47,451 bases of DNA, taken from assembly GCA_017936585.1 (NCBI GenBank), contig JAGBFI010000032.1, positions 1-47,451 of the forward strand, read 5' to 3'. The stretch is from Clostridia bacterium. GTDB taxonomy: Bacteria; Bacillota; Clostridia; Christensenellales; UBA1242. Each line of letters starts with the position of its first letter. The stretch's first letter is position 1. The notes under the pieces were generated by a model. That model was not told the origin of the DNA. It ran no database searches and saw only the letters and a program-made list of their open reading frames with translations. A program made the translations under genes and the position numbers. Of the stretch, positions 7,545 to 14,660 are shown piece after piece.

Positions 7545-7742
7545 CTACTTAATCATCAAATTTGACACAGATTTTGCAGCTTCAGCAACAGGTTCAGTTG
7601 TTTCTTTTACAATGCCAAACCATGATTGCCATTCAGCAACAAGCCCAACGCCATGCACATGGGCAAGAATTACAGAGACAACCAAAAAGACAACAGCCAC
7701 AGCCAAAAGGCAAATAAGCGCAATCAAATCTCTTTTCTTCAT
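7545..7742 (-). CDS. Small single-helix membrane protein (65 aa), candidate major coat protein
   Basis: Start chosen at ATG 7742, with AAGGAG at good spacing; an upstream in-frame codon at 7763 would include the ribosome binding site. The sequence begins MKKRDL and has one long hydrophobic helix (residues 7-28), then an amphipathic segment (AEWQSWFGIVKETTEPVAEAAKSVSNLMIK). Filamentous-phage major coat proteins are of this size with a single membrane-spanning helix, and this is the best candidate in the element. Against it, there is no separate signal peptide plus mature helix, and the C-terminus is not strongly basic. A holin-like or regulatory membrane peptide is the alternative. Confidence 0.55.
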   Translation of the reverse strand: MKKRDLIALICLLAVAVVFLVVSVILAHVHGVGLVAEWQSWFGIVKETTEPVAEAAKSVSNLMIK

Positions 7743-7791
7743 AACAATTTCTCCTTTTAACAAAATTTTGTTCCCAAGAACTTAATCGACT

Positions 7792-8001
7792 TTATTGAGG
7801 GTCAAAATGAATTTTATTTTCAAAATCACAAACAGCCATATAGTTTATAACTTGACGAACAGACACCACCTCTAAATCCTTACGAAATTTCTTTGTGAAA
7901 TCATCACAATAAGTCATAAGCCTATCCAAAAATTTCTTATTTCCAATTGAATACAAATAGTTATACCAACAAATCTTTTCATACAAAGTTTCTTGAGTCA
8001 T
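7792..8001 (-). CDS. Hypothetical small protein (69 aa)
   Basis: Not recognised. ATG 8001 is chosen because GAGGTG lies four bases before it; a GTG 12 bases upstream is possible. Soluble, mixed-charge, helical by composition, with Cys at three places. Part of the tight minus-strand early gene run that starts with the Cro-like regulator. Confidence 0.5.
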   Translation of the reverse strand: MTQETLYEKICWYNYLYSIGNKKFLDRLMTYCDDFTKKFRKDLEVVSVRQVINYMAVCDFENKIHFDPQ

Positions 8002-8015
8002 CTCACACCTCACCT

Positions 8016-8207
8016 TTATTCCTTAAAATTTATTTTCCCATCTTCATCAACGCTGTTGATAAATATAAAAACCTGATATGGAATATGAAACCTTTTCAAA
8101 ACATCTTCATACTGACATAAAGTTTTATCATCAAGACCTGACACTCCCCATTCACCAACAACAATAGAATAGTGATTCTTCTTACTTACTTTTTTTGGTT
8201 TTAACAT
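8016..8207 (-). CDS. Hypothetical small protein (63 aa)
   Basis: Not recognised. Overlaps the end of the preceding gene by 26 bases and has a purine-rich GAGGGGG ahead of its ATG. Short basic N-terminus (KPKKVSKKNHY), then a compact alpha/beta-like core (YSIVVGEWGVSG; YQVFIFINSVDEDG). Small early gene of the element. Confidence 0.5.
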   Translation of the reverse strand: MLKPKKVSKKNHYSIVVGEWGVSGLDDKTLCQYEDVLKRFHIPYQVFIFINSVDEDGKINFKE

Positions 8208-8382
8208 TTTTCTTTTCCCCCTCTTTCTTATTTAATTTTTCAGACACATAATCAAGTAAAATACTAAACAGCTCTTCATCTTGCTTCGCTTTGAAAACCA
8301 CAAGAGAATCTTCCTCAACGTCTTCGTAAACAGGAATCCTTTGTCCTGAGTTATACAAAACGCAACCAACTTCAACCCTCAT
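8182..8382 (-). CDS. Hypothetical small protein (66 aa)
   Basis: Not recognised. Its ATG shares an ATGA overlap with the stop of the Cro-like gene, a sign of translational coupling. Acidic front half, strongly basic tail (NKKEGEKKNVKTKKSK). Second gene of the early minus-strand operon. Confidence 0.5.
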   Translation of the reverse strand: MRVEVGCVLYNSGQRIPVYEDVEEDSLVVFKAKQDEELFSILLDYVSEKLNKKEGEKKNVKTKKSK

Positions 8383-8600
8383 AGGCGGCCTGCACTTTTA
8401 AGCGCAGCTTCAAGTACAACATCTGATGATACTTTTAAAATTTTTGACAACCAATAAATCGACTCAGCATCTGGCAATCTAACTCCTGTTACCCATGACG
8501 TTACTTGTTGACGATATTTAAAACAACCCTTCTCGCAAAGCTTTTTTGCAACAAACTCATGTGATACCTTCTCTTTCTTCAACAATTCCCCCAAATTCAT
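8379..8600 (-). CDS. Cro-like helix-turn-helix regulator (73 aa)
   Basis: Start at ATG 8600, five bases after GAGGAGG; an upstream ATG at 8624 would lie before the ribosome binding site and is rejected. Helical DNA-binding protein: the segment HEFVAKKLCEKG...RQQVTSWVTGVRLPDAESIYWLSKIL fits an XRE/Cro-type helix-turn-helix, with VTSWVTGVRLP as the recognition-helix region. It is divergent from the LexA-like repressor and is the first gene of the leftward lytic/structural transcription unit, the classic Cro position. It probably represses the repressor promoter and opens leftward transcription. Confidence 0.75.
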   Translation of the reverse strand: MNLGELLKKEKVSHEFVAKKLCEKGCFKYRQQVTSWVTGVRLPDAESIYWLSKILKVSSDVVLEAALKSAGRL

Positions 8601-8624
8601 ACTTTCCTCCTCTTTTATATTCAA

Positions 8625-8653
8625 ATCTTATCATATATTTTCGATGTTTACAA
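8625..8653 (-). promoter_or_regulatory. Leftward promoter (Cro-like and structural operon) with operator
   Basis: Read on the minus strand: TTGTAA, 17-base spacer, TAAGAT, then 24 bases to the Cro-like start. The spacer holds ATCGAAAATAT two bases after the -35 box; a near copy sits in the same place in the divergent promoter, so it is a likely operator half-site for the repressor or Cro. Confidence 0.65.
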
Positions 8654-8685
8654 ATAAAATATTGTATTTTATAGCATAATATTTA

Positions 8686-8714
8686 TTGCATAATCGAAAT
8701 TATTGTGTTAAAAT
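8686..8714 (+). promoter_or_regulatory. Rightward promoter (repressor, nuclease, integrase) with operator
   Basis: TTGCAT, 17-base spacer, TAAAAT, then an AAGGAG site and ATG 8734. Right after the -35 box is ATCGAAATTAT (8693-8703), matching the operator-like site in the leftward promoter in inverted orientation. The pair forms a symmetric genetic switch. Confidence 0.65.
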
Positions 8715-8733
8715 CTAAATAAGGAGTAATAAC

Positions 8734-9321
8734 ATGTTTAATATTTTAAGAGAAATCAGATTAAATAAAGGATTAACACAAAAAAAAGTTGCCCAGCAAC
8801 TAGGAATAGAACAACAAAGTTATGCTCGTCTTGAAAGCACAGATATAAAATCTATTTCCATCAGAAGACTGAACGAACTATCAAACATCTTTCAAGTACC
8901 AATAGAAACCTTTATTGAAAACACTAACAAAAATAAAATCCCTGTACTTGGAACAATCCCTGCCGGGATACCTATAGAAGCAATCGAAGAAATCATTGAC
9001 TATGAAGAAATCCCTCAAACTATGGCAGCCAAAGGAGAATTCTTTGGACTCAAGGTTAAAGGAGATAGCATGTCTCCACGTATTCAAAGTGGTGATGTTG
9101 TTATTGTGCAAAAACAAGAAGACGCAAACTCAGGAGACGTATGCGTTGTGATGGTCAATGGTTTCGATGCAACACTTAAACAAATAAAAAAAGACTACAA
9201 CGGTATAACCCTTGTACCTTTCAATAAAGAATATAAAGAAATGTTTTATTCCAACAAAGACATTCAAGAACTACCTATCAAAATTATAGGTAAAGTCGTT
9301 GAACTAAGAGGGAAATTTTAA
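8734..9321 (+). CDS. LexA/CI-type repressor with self-cleaving S24 peptidase domain
   Basis: Residues 1-60 form an XRE helix-turn-helix (LTQKKVAQQLGIEQQSYARLE). Residues 70-195 form a peptidase S24 domain: cleavage dipeptide Ala77-Gly78 in IPAGIP, catalytic Ser112 in GDSMSP, catalytic Lys149 in DATLKQ. In lambda CI and LexA these residues carry out RecA-stimulated self-cleavage, so the element is expected to be kept silent by this protein and induced by DNA damage. AAGGAG site before ATG. First gene of a rightward operon with the zinc-ribbon nuclease and integrase, which would therefore be expressed in the lysogen. Confidence 0.92.
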   Translation: MFNILREIRLNKGLTQKKVAQQLGIEQQSYARLESTDIKSISIRRLNELSNIFQVPIETFIENTNKNKIPVLGTIPAGIPIEAIEEIIDYEEIPQTMAAKGEFFGLKVKGDSMSPRIQSGDVVIVQKQEDANSGDVCVVMVNGFDATLKQIKKDYNGITLVPFNKEYKEMFYSNKDIQELPIKIIGKVVELRGKF

Positions 9322-9350
9322 TATATATAAAACCATTAGGAGAAAAAATC

Positions 9351-10235
9351 ATGAAATGTAAAATATGTAATAAATATTCAGGGAACTTTCCACTTTGCAA
9401 AGATTGCTACTATGAACAAAAAACATATGAAAGTAATCTCGAAAACAATTTTGACGACGAACTTATTGAAATTCAAGAAGAAAAGTTAATAGAATATGAA
9501 AATGAAAGTGGACTTTGCTGTGTTTGTAAAGAAGAAGCCCCTTATGGAAAACAATGCCAAGATTGTTACTACGAAACTTTAGATTATAAAGATAATATTG
9601 ACAAAAATAGAAAAGCACACGAATTAAGAGAATGGTATTACAACCTTAAAGCAACAATATACAAACAGAAGAATTTAAACAAAAAACAATCAAACTGTAA
9701 CAAATTAATAGCTTTAGCAATTTTATGTAGAGATTTACACGGAGACGATTCCTTAATCTCACGCGTTTACAATGACATAGGGAACTTAATAGAAACCCAA
9801 AAATCAAACAATGATATATCAAAAATTGAAATCGAATTTGATATGCAAAAAAATGATGTGAGCGGACAAGTAAAATGCATAGATGGTCACTGGGTCGAAA
9901 ACGACCTTGAAAGAGACATCGACGATATGTTATATCAATTAAGAAAAACACACGTATATGCTAAAAAAGTAAACGAAATCACCACTCGAGGCGTAAAAAG
10001 CGATTGGTTTATCCCCGTACTAAGTGACACAAAAGGAATTTACATAGAATTATGGGGAATGGAAACAGATGACTACAAGCGAAACAAAGAAGAAAAAATA
10101 AAATTATACAAAGAAGAAGAATTGCCTTTAATCGAAATTTACCGTAAAGACGTCCTTAACGACAAAGCACTATTAAGAGACAACCTCGAAAGCGAAATCA
10201 ATAAATTAGAAAAGGAACTAAAAAAGAAAAAATAA
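9351..10235 (+). CDS. Zinc-ribbon protein with putative PD-(D/E)XK nuclease domain (294 aa)
   Basis: The start follows TAGGAG. Two similar N-terminal zinc-binding units, each with two CxxC pairs: C3/C6 with C16/C19 and C55/C58 with C68/C71, both followed by a DCYYE motif. After a helical linker the C-terminal part carries the pattern of a PD-(D/E)XK nuclease: Glu186 in NDLERDIDDML, Asp217 in KSDWFIP, Glu232 in YIELWG, Lys248, as in the Vsr/DUF559-like group. Lies between the repressor and the integrase, so it is likely expressed while the element is integrated. Superinfection exclusion, defence against other elements or help in recombination are all possible. The fold call is by motif only. 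Confidence 0.65.
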   Translation: MKCKICNKYSGNFPLCKDCYYEQKTYESNLENNFDDELIEIQEEKLIEYENESGLCCVCKEEAPYGKQCQDCYYETLDYKDNIDKNRKAHELREWYYNLKATIYKQKNLNKKQSNCNKLIALAILCRDLHGDDSLISRVYNDIGNLIETQKSNNDISKIEIEFDMQKNDVSGQVKCIDGHWVENDLERDIDDMLYQLRKTHVYAKKVNEITTRGVKSDWFIPVLSDTKGIYIELWGMETDDYKRNKEEKIKLYKEEELPLIEIYRKDVLNDKALLRDNLESEINKLEKELKKKK

Positions 10236-10264
10236 TATAAACAAAAAAAACATAGGAGAGAAAA

Positions 10265-11767
10265 TTGACAAACATAGTAATCTATGCACGTTATTCGTCT
10301 GCAGCCCAAACAGAACAAAGCATTGAAGGCCAATTAAGAGTATGCCATGAATATGCAGAAAGAATGGGCTACATCGTGCTTAAAGAATATATAGACCGTG
10401 CAATGACTGGAACAAATGACAACAGACCTGCTTTCCAACAGATGATTGAAGATTCCAATAAAAAAGAATTTACATACGTTTTAGTATACAAGCTTGACAG
10501 ATTCAGTCGAAGTAAGTACGATAACGCAATCTATAAACACAGACTTGAGCAAAATGGTGTAAGAGTTATTTCGGCAACAGAATCAATAAGCAACACTCCT
10601 GAAGGTCTTTTGATGGAAGGGTTACTTGAGATGTTCGCCGAAATGTACTCTAAAGACCTAAGCCAAAAAGTAAAAAGAGGCATACGTGAAAACAGCCTAA
10701 AAGGACTTTATAGCGGCGGTAATATGCTATATGGTTATAAAGCAATTGACAAAAAAATCTATATTGACGAAGAAAAAGCCCCCGCAGTCAAATTCATCTT
10801 TGAATCATATGCAAAAGGACTAAACAAACAAGACATTATAAAGAATTTAAACTTACAAGGATACAAAACCAATAAAAACAAAAATTTCTCAAGATCAAGC
10901 CTTGACAAAATGCTTTCAAATCAAAAATACATCGGAATATACAAAGATAACTACACAGAAAGTACAAATTTTTATCCAGCAATAATAACCCAAGATTTAT
11001 TTAATAAAGTACAAGAAATGCTTAAACATAAACAAAGATACAAAAAGCATTCCGAAGAAGATTTTGTGTTAACAGGGAAGTTATTCTGCGGACATTGTGG
11101 ATCGTCAATGATTGGAACATCCGGCACAAGTAGAAATGGAACTAAACATACTTATTACGGATGTATGAAAAAATTGAGAACACACATCTGCAACAAAAGA
11201 AATGAACAGAAAGAAAAAATTGAAAAAAAAGTTTTCGCCATAATCAAAAACAAAATTTTAACAAAAGCAAAAATATCAGAACTCGCAACAAGAATAGTAA
11301 AAGAATATGAAAACAACATCAACGAAAAAACTATAAACAACCTTTTTAAACAAATCTCAAAAATAGATAATAAGCTTGATTCACTAACCGAACAACTTAT
11401 TAAAACTAAAAACGAAAGTATGCTTGCAAGAATAAACAAAATGGCTGATGAACTCACAAACGAAAAACAGGAATATGAAAAACAAATTTCAAAACTAAAA
11501 CTTGCAATAAAAACTCCTCACACAAAACAAGAAATAGAAGAATATCTTAACATTTTCTTTGAAGAAACAGATAGTACTATATACAAACAAAGAATCGCCA
11601 AACATCTAATAAATGCAATATATATTTTCGACGATTATATATACATTCATTTTAATATTATAAATTTACAGCCAAAAATAAGTCTTGAAAAAGTCAAGGA
11701 CAAAATAAAAGAAGATGGTTCGAGCACCATAGACAATGCTCCACCAGTTTTGTCAGGTTTATCCTGA
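10265..11767 (+). CDS. Large serine recombinase (site-specific integrase)
   Basis: Starts at TTG 10265, behind AGGAGAG; no ATG fits the conserved N-terminus. Resolvase catalytic domain at residues 1-145 with IYARYSSAAQ (nucleophile Ser11) and YKLDRFSRS; recombinase domain about 155-260; zinc ribbon at about 270-310 (CGHC near 275-278 and two later Cys); then a long coiled coil (about 315-415) typical of large serine integrases. It inserts and excises the element at att sites; attP in such elements is usually right beside the integrase, which puts the right junction just after 11767. Ends in TGA within a terminator. Length 500 aa is normal. Confidence 0.95.
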   Translation: MTNIVIYARYSSAAQTEQSIEGQLRVCHEYAERMGYIVLKEYIDRAMTGTNDNRPAFQQMIEDSNKKEFTYVLVYKLDRFSRSKYDNAIYKHRLEQNGVRVISATESISNTPEGLLMEGLLEMFAEMYSKDLSQKVKRGIRENSLKGLYSGGNMLYGYKAIDKKIYIDEEKAPAVKFIFESYAKGLNKQDIIKNLNLQGYKTNKNKNFSRSSLDKMLSNQKYIGIYKDNYTESTNFYPAIITQDLFNKVQEMLKHKQRYKKHSEEDFVLTGKLFCGHCGSSMIGTSGTSRNGTKHTYYGCMKKLRTHICNKRNEQKEKIEKKVFAIIKNKILTKAKISELATRIVKEYENNINEKTINNLFKQISKIDNKLDSLTEQLIKTKNESMLARINKMADELTNEKQEYEKQISKLKLAIKTPHTKQEIEEYLNIFFEETDSTIYKQRIAKHLINAIYIFDDYIYIHFNIINLQPKISLEKVKDKIKEDGSSTIDNAPPVLSGLS

Positions 11768-11774
11768 CTTTTTT
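11752..11774 (+). terminator. Terminator of the repressor-nuclease-integrase operon
   Basis: GTCAGG/CCTGAC stem with a 5-nt loop followed by six T. It overlaps the integrase stop codon. Confidence 0.85.
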
Positions 11775-11928
11775 ATTTAGGTGGACTTGTGATGCTTCCT
11801 GCATCACGCGTGGCAGCCGCCACATCGAACCACCTGCTCGCCGTCTGCACATCGCCCGTTTGTCCGTCAGCCAGTTTGATCCTCTTCCCGTGAACTTTCA
11901 GCTCACCGCTCCTCAAAAGCGATCCCAC
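11773..11928 (-). pseudogene. Possible gene remnant at the element-host junction (51 codons)
   Basis: Open frame from GTG 11928 to TAA 11773 on the minus strand, reading SGELKVHGKRIKLADG...ASRWFDVAAATRDAG...PPK. No ribosome binding site precedes it and a stop lies directly upstream in frame. Base composition is clearly more GC-rich than the integrase next to it. It may be the tail of a gene interrupted by integration or decay, or chance. No family recognised. Confidence 0.25.
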
Positions 11929-12076
11929 CTATCACAACCAAAATCAACTATATCCGCCCCCCCTTTTTTTGAATGCAACTTTGGACTAATAACAACAATA
12001 AACTAGGATCAAAACCTTGTTTTTCATTTTTAAAAAAATCCAATGGCTTTTCTGTGTTGCACATTTACAATGCAAC
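11775..12076. other. Junction region: likely right attachment site
   Basis: Three hundred bases between integrase and the VirB6-like gene with no convincing gene. It begins with two adjacent perfect hairpins, GTGATGC/GCATCAC at 11789-11807 and GTGGC/GCCAC at 11810-11823, in GC-rich sequence, then turns AT-rich after about 11940. TGTTGCA/TGCAACA (12055-12077) forms another inverted repeat. A serine-integrase attR is expected here, but the 2-bp crossover core cannot be identified without the left end. Confidence 0.45.
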
Positions 12077-12113
12077 AAAAAAAGAGGGGGAAATTTTTCC
12101 CTCTCTTTTTTTT
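12077..12113 (-). terminator. Terminator of the VirB6-like gene
   Basis: Long inverted repeat (A-tract plus GAGGG against CCCTC plus T-tract) eight bases after the stop codon, with T runs on both strands, so it can act in both directions. Confidence 0.75.
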
Positions 12114-12120
12114 ATTGTTT

Positions 12121-14526
12121 TTATGGTTTATTGTTTTTTCTAAGTTCCTTAAGTTCTTTAAGAATTTCTTGTGAAACTTTCATGTCCTCCTCATGACGCT
12201 TCTTTTCAATTGCATCGTCTTCTGCCTTTGCAGTTGCAGCATCTGACTTAGACTTCGCTTCTTTCGCATCTTCCTTACGCTTCTTCGCAGGGTCACCAAA
12301 CTTGCTTCCAATTGGCTTAACCGCCCCACCAATAAAGCCCTTTTCACCAAGAACATGATCCATCACAAAGTTCTTGGATTCTTTTGCTCCTGCAGCAACA
12401 CCGGCACCAAACGTCTTTGCTCCTGTTCCTGCACTCTTCAATGCAGAACCGCCCCATTTCTTGGCGCCTTCCATGCTCATGTGAACCTTTTGCTTAGATT
12501 TAGCGATCGAACCTTGAAGTTTTCCACGTTCAGCCGCAATCATTTGCCCTCTTTGAACATTGTTCTTTGCTCCAGAAAGCTTATCTGATTGTGTTCTGAA
12601 GTTTTTATCTTTTTCTCTTAATCCAGACCTAAGTTCATCAGCTTGGTTTTTATACTGAGTTTTTCCAAGAAGTTTTGACGCCTTGTTGCCATGATATCCA
12701 ACAACACGTTGAGATTCCTTGTAAAGCCTGTTTGCATCTCTCTTTGAAAGTCCTTCTTTTTCAGCCATCTTTTGCACATCTTGTTTGCTGAGTTTTGAAA
12801 GATCCTTCTTGCCCATTGCTTGAATAACTTTGTCTTGTTTAAGAGCTTTCTCAAAATTGGCAGCCTTTTTCTCATTCACTGCTTGCCCGATTCTTTGAAC
12901 GCCAGCTTTGACACCTTTTGCACCTGCAACAACTCCTTTCCCAGCTGCCTTTGCACCATGGCCTATGGCTTTTGCAGCACCAACCCCAACTTTTCCGGCA
13001 ACTTTTGCTGCTCCAACAGTCATGGATGTTGCTTTTCCAATTGTTCCCTGGACTTCTTCAGAGATGGCCTTTCCTTCCGCATTTGCGTCAGCCGCGCCGA
13101 TAAGTCCGCTTATCAATGCAATGAACGTTTTGATTGTGATAAGCCCGACAATAATCACCAAGGTCTGTGCCAATCGGTCCGCAATCAGAATGTTGAAGAA
13201 ATCAATTTCATTCATATACGGCAATATCAACATAAACAGATTCATCCCGACAACGGCGCCATATGCCATCAATACCTGTTTTATGAAGTTTTCTCTCCAC
13301 CCCTTGGCAGCTTTTCCACCATCAAGCACCGTTAAGCCAAACATTGGCGGAGCAATCAGGAAGAGACCTATACACATAAACAATCTGGCAATCATGCCCA
13401 TGATGATGTTGATGAACAGCGTCACACATATGATACATGCTGCAAATCCCACAATAAAGTTGTACTGCCACAAGTCATAATAATACCAAACCAAACCGAC
13501 ATTGAATTTTGAGAAACTATTTGCCCCTATCGTCAAAAAGTTAGTGAAATATTTCATTGACACAATATCTGCAAATTCATATTCTAGCGTGAAAAATTCT
13601 TTTAGGTGTAAGTTGCAAGCAAACGCTGTGTCAATCATATCCGCAAGTTCATCATTGTCTTCAGCATTTCCAAACAATGTCATTCCACTGCTTGCAGACC
13701 CCGAAAATCTTTTGTCAATTGTCATTTGCCCAAGCCGTGCACGATTTCCATTGAATGCCGCAACCTTAAACAGCGAACCCGAGAAGGTTTGATTGGACGA
13801 ACCAATGTACGCCAGTTGTTTTGCATGTTCAGTTGTCCAATTCCGCGAAGCATCCGAAGTTGGCCCATACGCAATGGATGCACCAAAGCCGAATATATCA
13901 TAGAAAATACACGTTTTCTCATCCGATACACCTGTGGCGGACCGAGCCGTGTCTATGTAATATAACATTTGCGTTTTATCTTTCCCATACATGGCAGCGA
14001 CATTTCCGCTTGTGATGGAGGTCATGCTGTCAAGTGCAGTTAAAATTGCCTGAGAAACATAAAGTCCAAGCATAACAATGATTGGCACTGCAAAGATGTT
14101 TATGACTGACTTCACCCCAGTGTAAACATATTGCATTGGGCCTTTTGCTGATTTATCATCATAACTGTAATGGCTTTTAATGATTGCAATGAAAACGCTG
14201 ACAATTGTGATGATGACACCAAAAAGAACAAAAGACCAGAAAACTGTTGTGAGTGCTGAGTATTCAAATGTCACGCCATCAGTTGCGTTAAGATTGATTC
14301 CGATGATTCCGCCGATAAAGTTTGTGACAAGGTCTCCTGACACCGCTTTGCCGTCAACATAATAAACATCCAAACCTGCAAGTTTACGGAAGAAAAGTTG
14401 AAGAACGTCCAACACGCAGGCAAATGATGACACCAGCAAATAGATAATTTTTGGAATTAAATCAAAAAGGGATTTGAAAAAATCGCCAATCCAGTCAAAC
14501 AATCCCAATAACATTGAAGTTGACAC
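12121..14526 (-). CDS. VirB6/TrbL-like polytopic membrane protein of a conjugative (type IV secretion) system
   Basis: 801 aa, starting at GTG 14526 four bases after GGGAGGG. Residues 1-480 contain several strong transmembrane helices (around 25-50, 85-115, 140-170, 345-410, 420-480) with an exported loop (about 180-340). The remaining 320 residues are cytoplasmic, Lys/Ala/Gly-rich with coiled-coil character (KAIGHGAKAAGKG...; DAKEAKSKSDAATAKAEDDAIEKKRHEEDM). This layout matches the large channel proteins of Gram-positive integrative conjugative elements (VirB6/TrbL group). No other transfer gene is in the window; it sits directly against the chromosomal uvrC and immediately right of the integrated element, so it may be the first gene of a conjugation operon interrupted by the element, or a leftover. 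Family by architecture, not by a firm motif. Confidence 0.65.
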   Translation of the reverse strand: MSTSMLLGLFDWIGDFFKSLFDLIPKIIYLLVSSFACVLDVLQLFFRKLAGLDVYYVDGKAVSGDLVTNFIGGIIGINLNATDGVTFEYSALTTVFWSFVLFGVIITIVSVFIAIIKSHYSYDDKSAKGPMQYVYTGVKSVINIFAVPIIVMLGLYVSQAILTALDSMTSITSGNVAAMYGKDKTQMLYYIDTARSATGVSDEKTCIFYDIFGFGASIAYGPTSDASRNWTTEHAKQLAYIGSSNQTFSGSLFKVAAFNGNRARLGQMTIDKRFSGSASSGMTLFGNAEDNDELADMIDTAFACNLHLKEFFTLEYEFADIVSMKYFTNFLTIGANSFSKFNVGLVWYYYDLWQYNFIVGFAACIICVTLFINIIMGMIARLFMCIGLFLIAPPMFGLTVLDGGKAAKGWRENFIKQVLMAYGAVVGMNLFMLILPYMNEIDFFNILIADRLAQTLVIIVGLITIKTFIALISGLIGAADANAEGKAISEEVQGTIGKATSMTVGAAKVAGKVGVGAAKAIGHGAKAAGKGVVAGAKGVKAGVQRIGQAVNEKKAANFEKALKQDKVIQAMGKKDLSKLSKQDVQKMAEKEGLSKRDANRLYKESQRVVGYHGNKASKLLGKTQYKNQADELRSGLREKDKNFRTQSDKLSGAKNNVQRGQMIAAERGKLQGSIAKSKQKVHMSMEGAKKWGGSALKSAGTGAKTFGAGVAAGAKESKNFVMDHVLGEKGFIGGAVKPIGSKFGDPAKKRKEDAKEAKSKSDAATAKAEDDAIEKKRHEEDMKVSQEILKELKELRKNNKP

Positions 14527-14578
14527 ACTTCCCTCCCGTTTTTTAAGATAAAATTGTTTTACCTATATATTTTTTATC

Positions 14579-14607
14579 ATTTTAACAAATAAAATTACAT
14601 TTTGCAA
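14579..14607 (-). promoter_or_regulatory. Promoter of the VirB6-like gene
   Basis: Minus strand TTGCAA, 17-base spacer, TAAAAT, about 50 bases before the GTG start. Divergent from the uvrC promoter, with the two -35 boxes 18 bases apart. Confidence 0.65.
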
Positions 14608-14625
14608 CAAAATTGCTTAAAATAT

Positions 14626-14654
14626 TTGAAATAGGGCAAAAATTTGTTTATACT
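14626..14654 (+). promoter_or_regulatory. uvrC promoter, placed for a leaderless transcript
   Basis: TTGAAA, 17-base spacer, TATACT. The ATG of uvrC is the seventh base after the -10 box, where transcription normally starts. Confidence 0.7.
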
Positions 14655-14660
14655 ATTTCC

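Noticed and set aside
8631..8714. AT-rich repeats between the divergent regulators as a possible CRISPR or iteron array
   Set aside because: Only two near-identical 11-base sites occur, in promoter spacers; they fit operators.
10265..11767. Alternative genetic code (TGA as tryptophan) in this low-GC genome
   Set aside because: The integrase ends in TGA within a terminator, and tryptophans in the genes inspected are TGG.
12820..13480. Long plus-strand frames opposite the VirB6-like gene
   Set aside because: They mirror the helices and Ala/Lys-rich region of the real gene in antisense and have no start signals.
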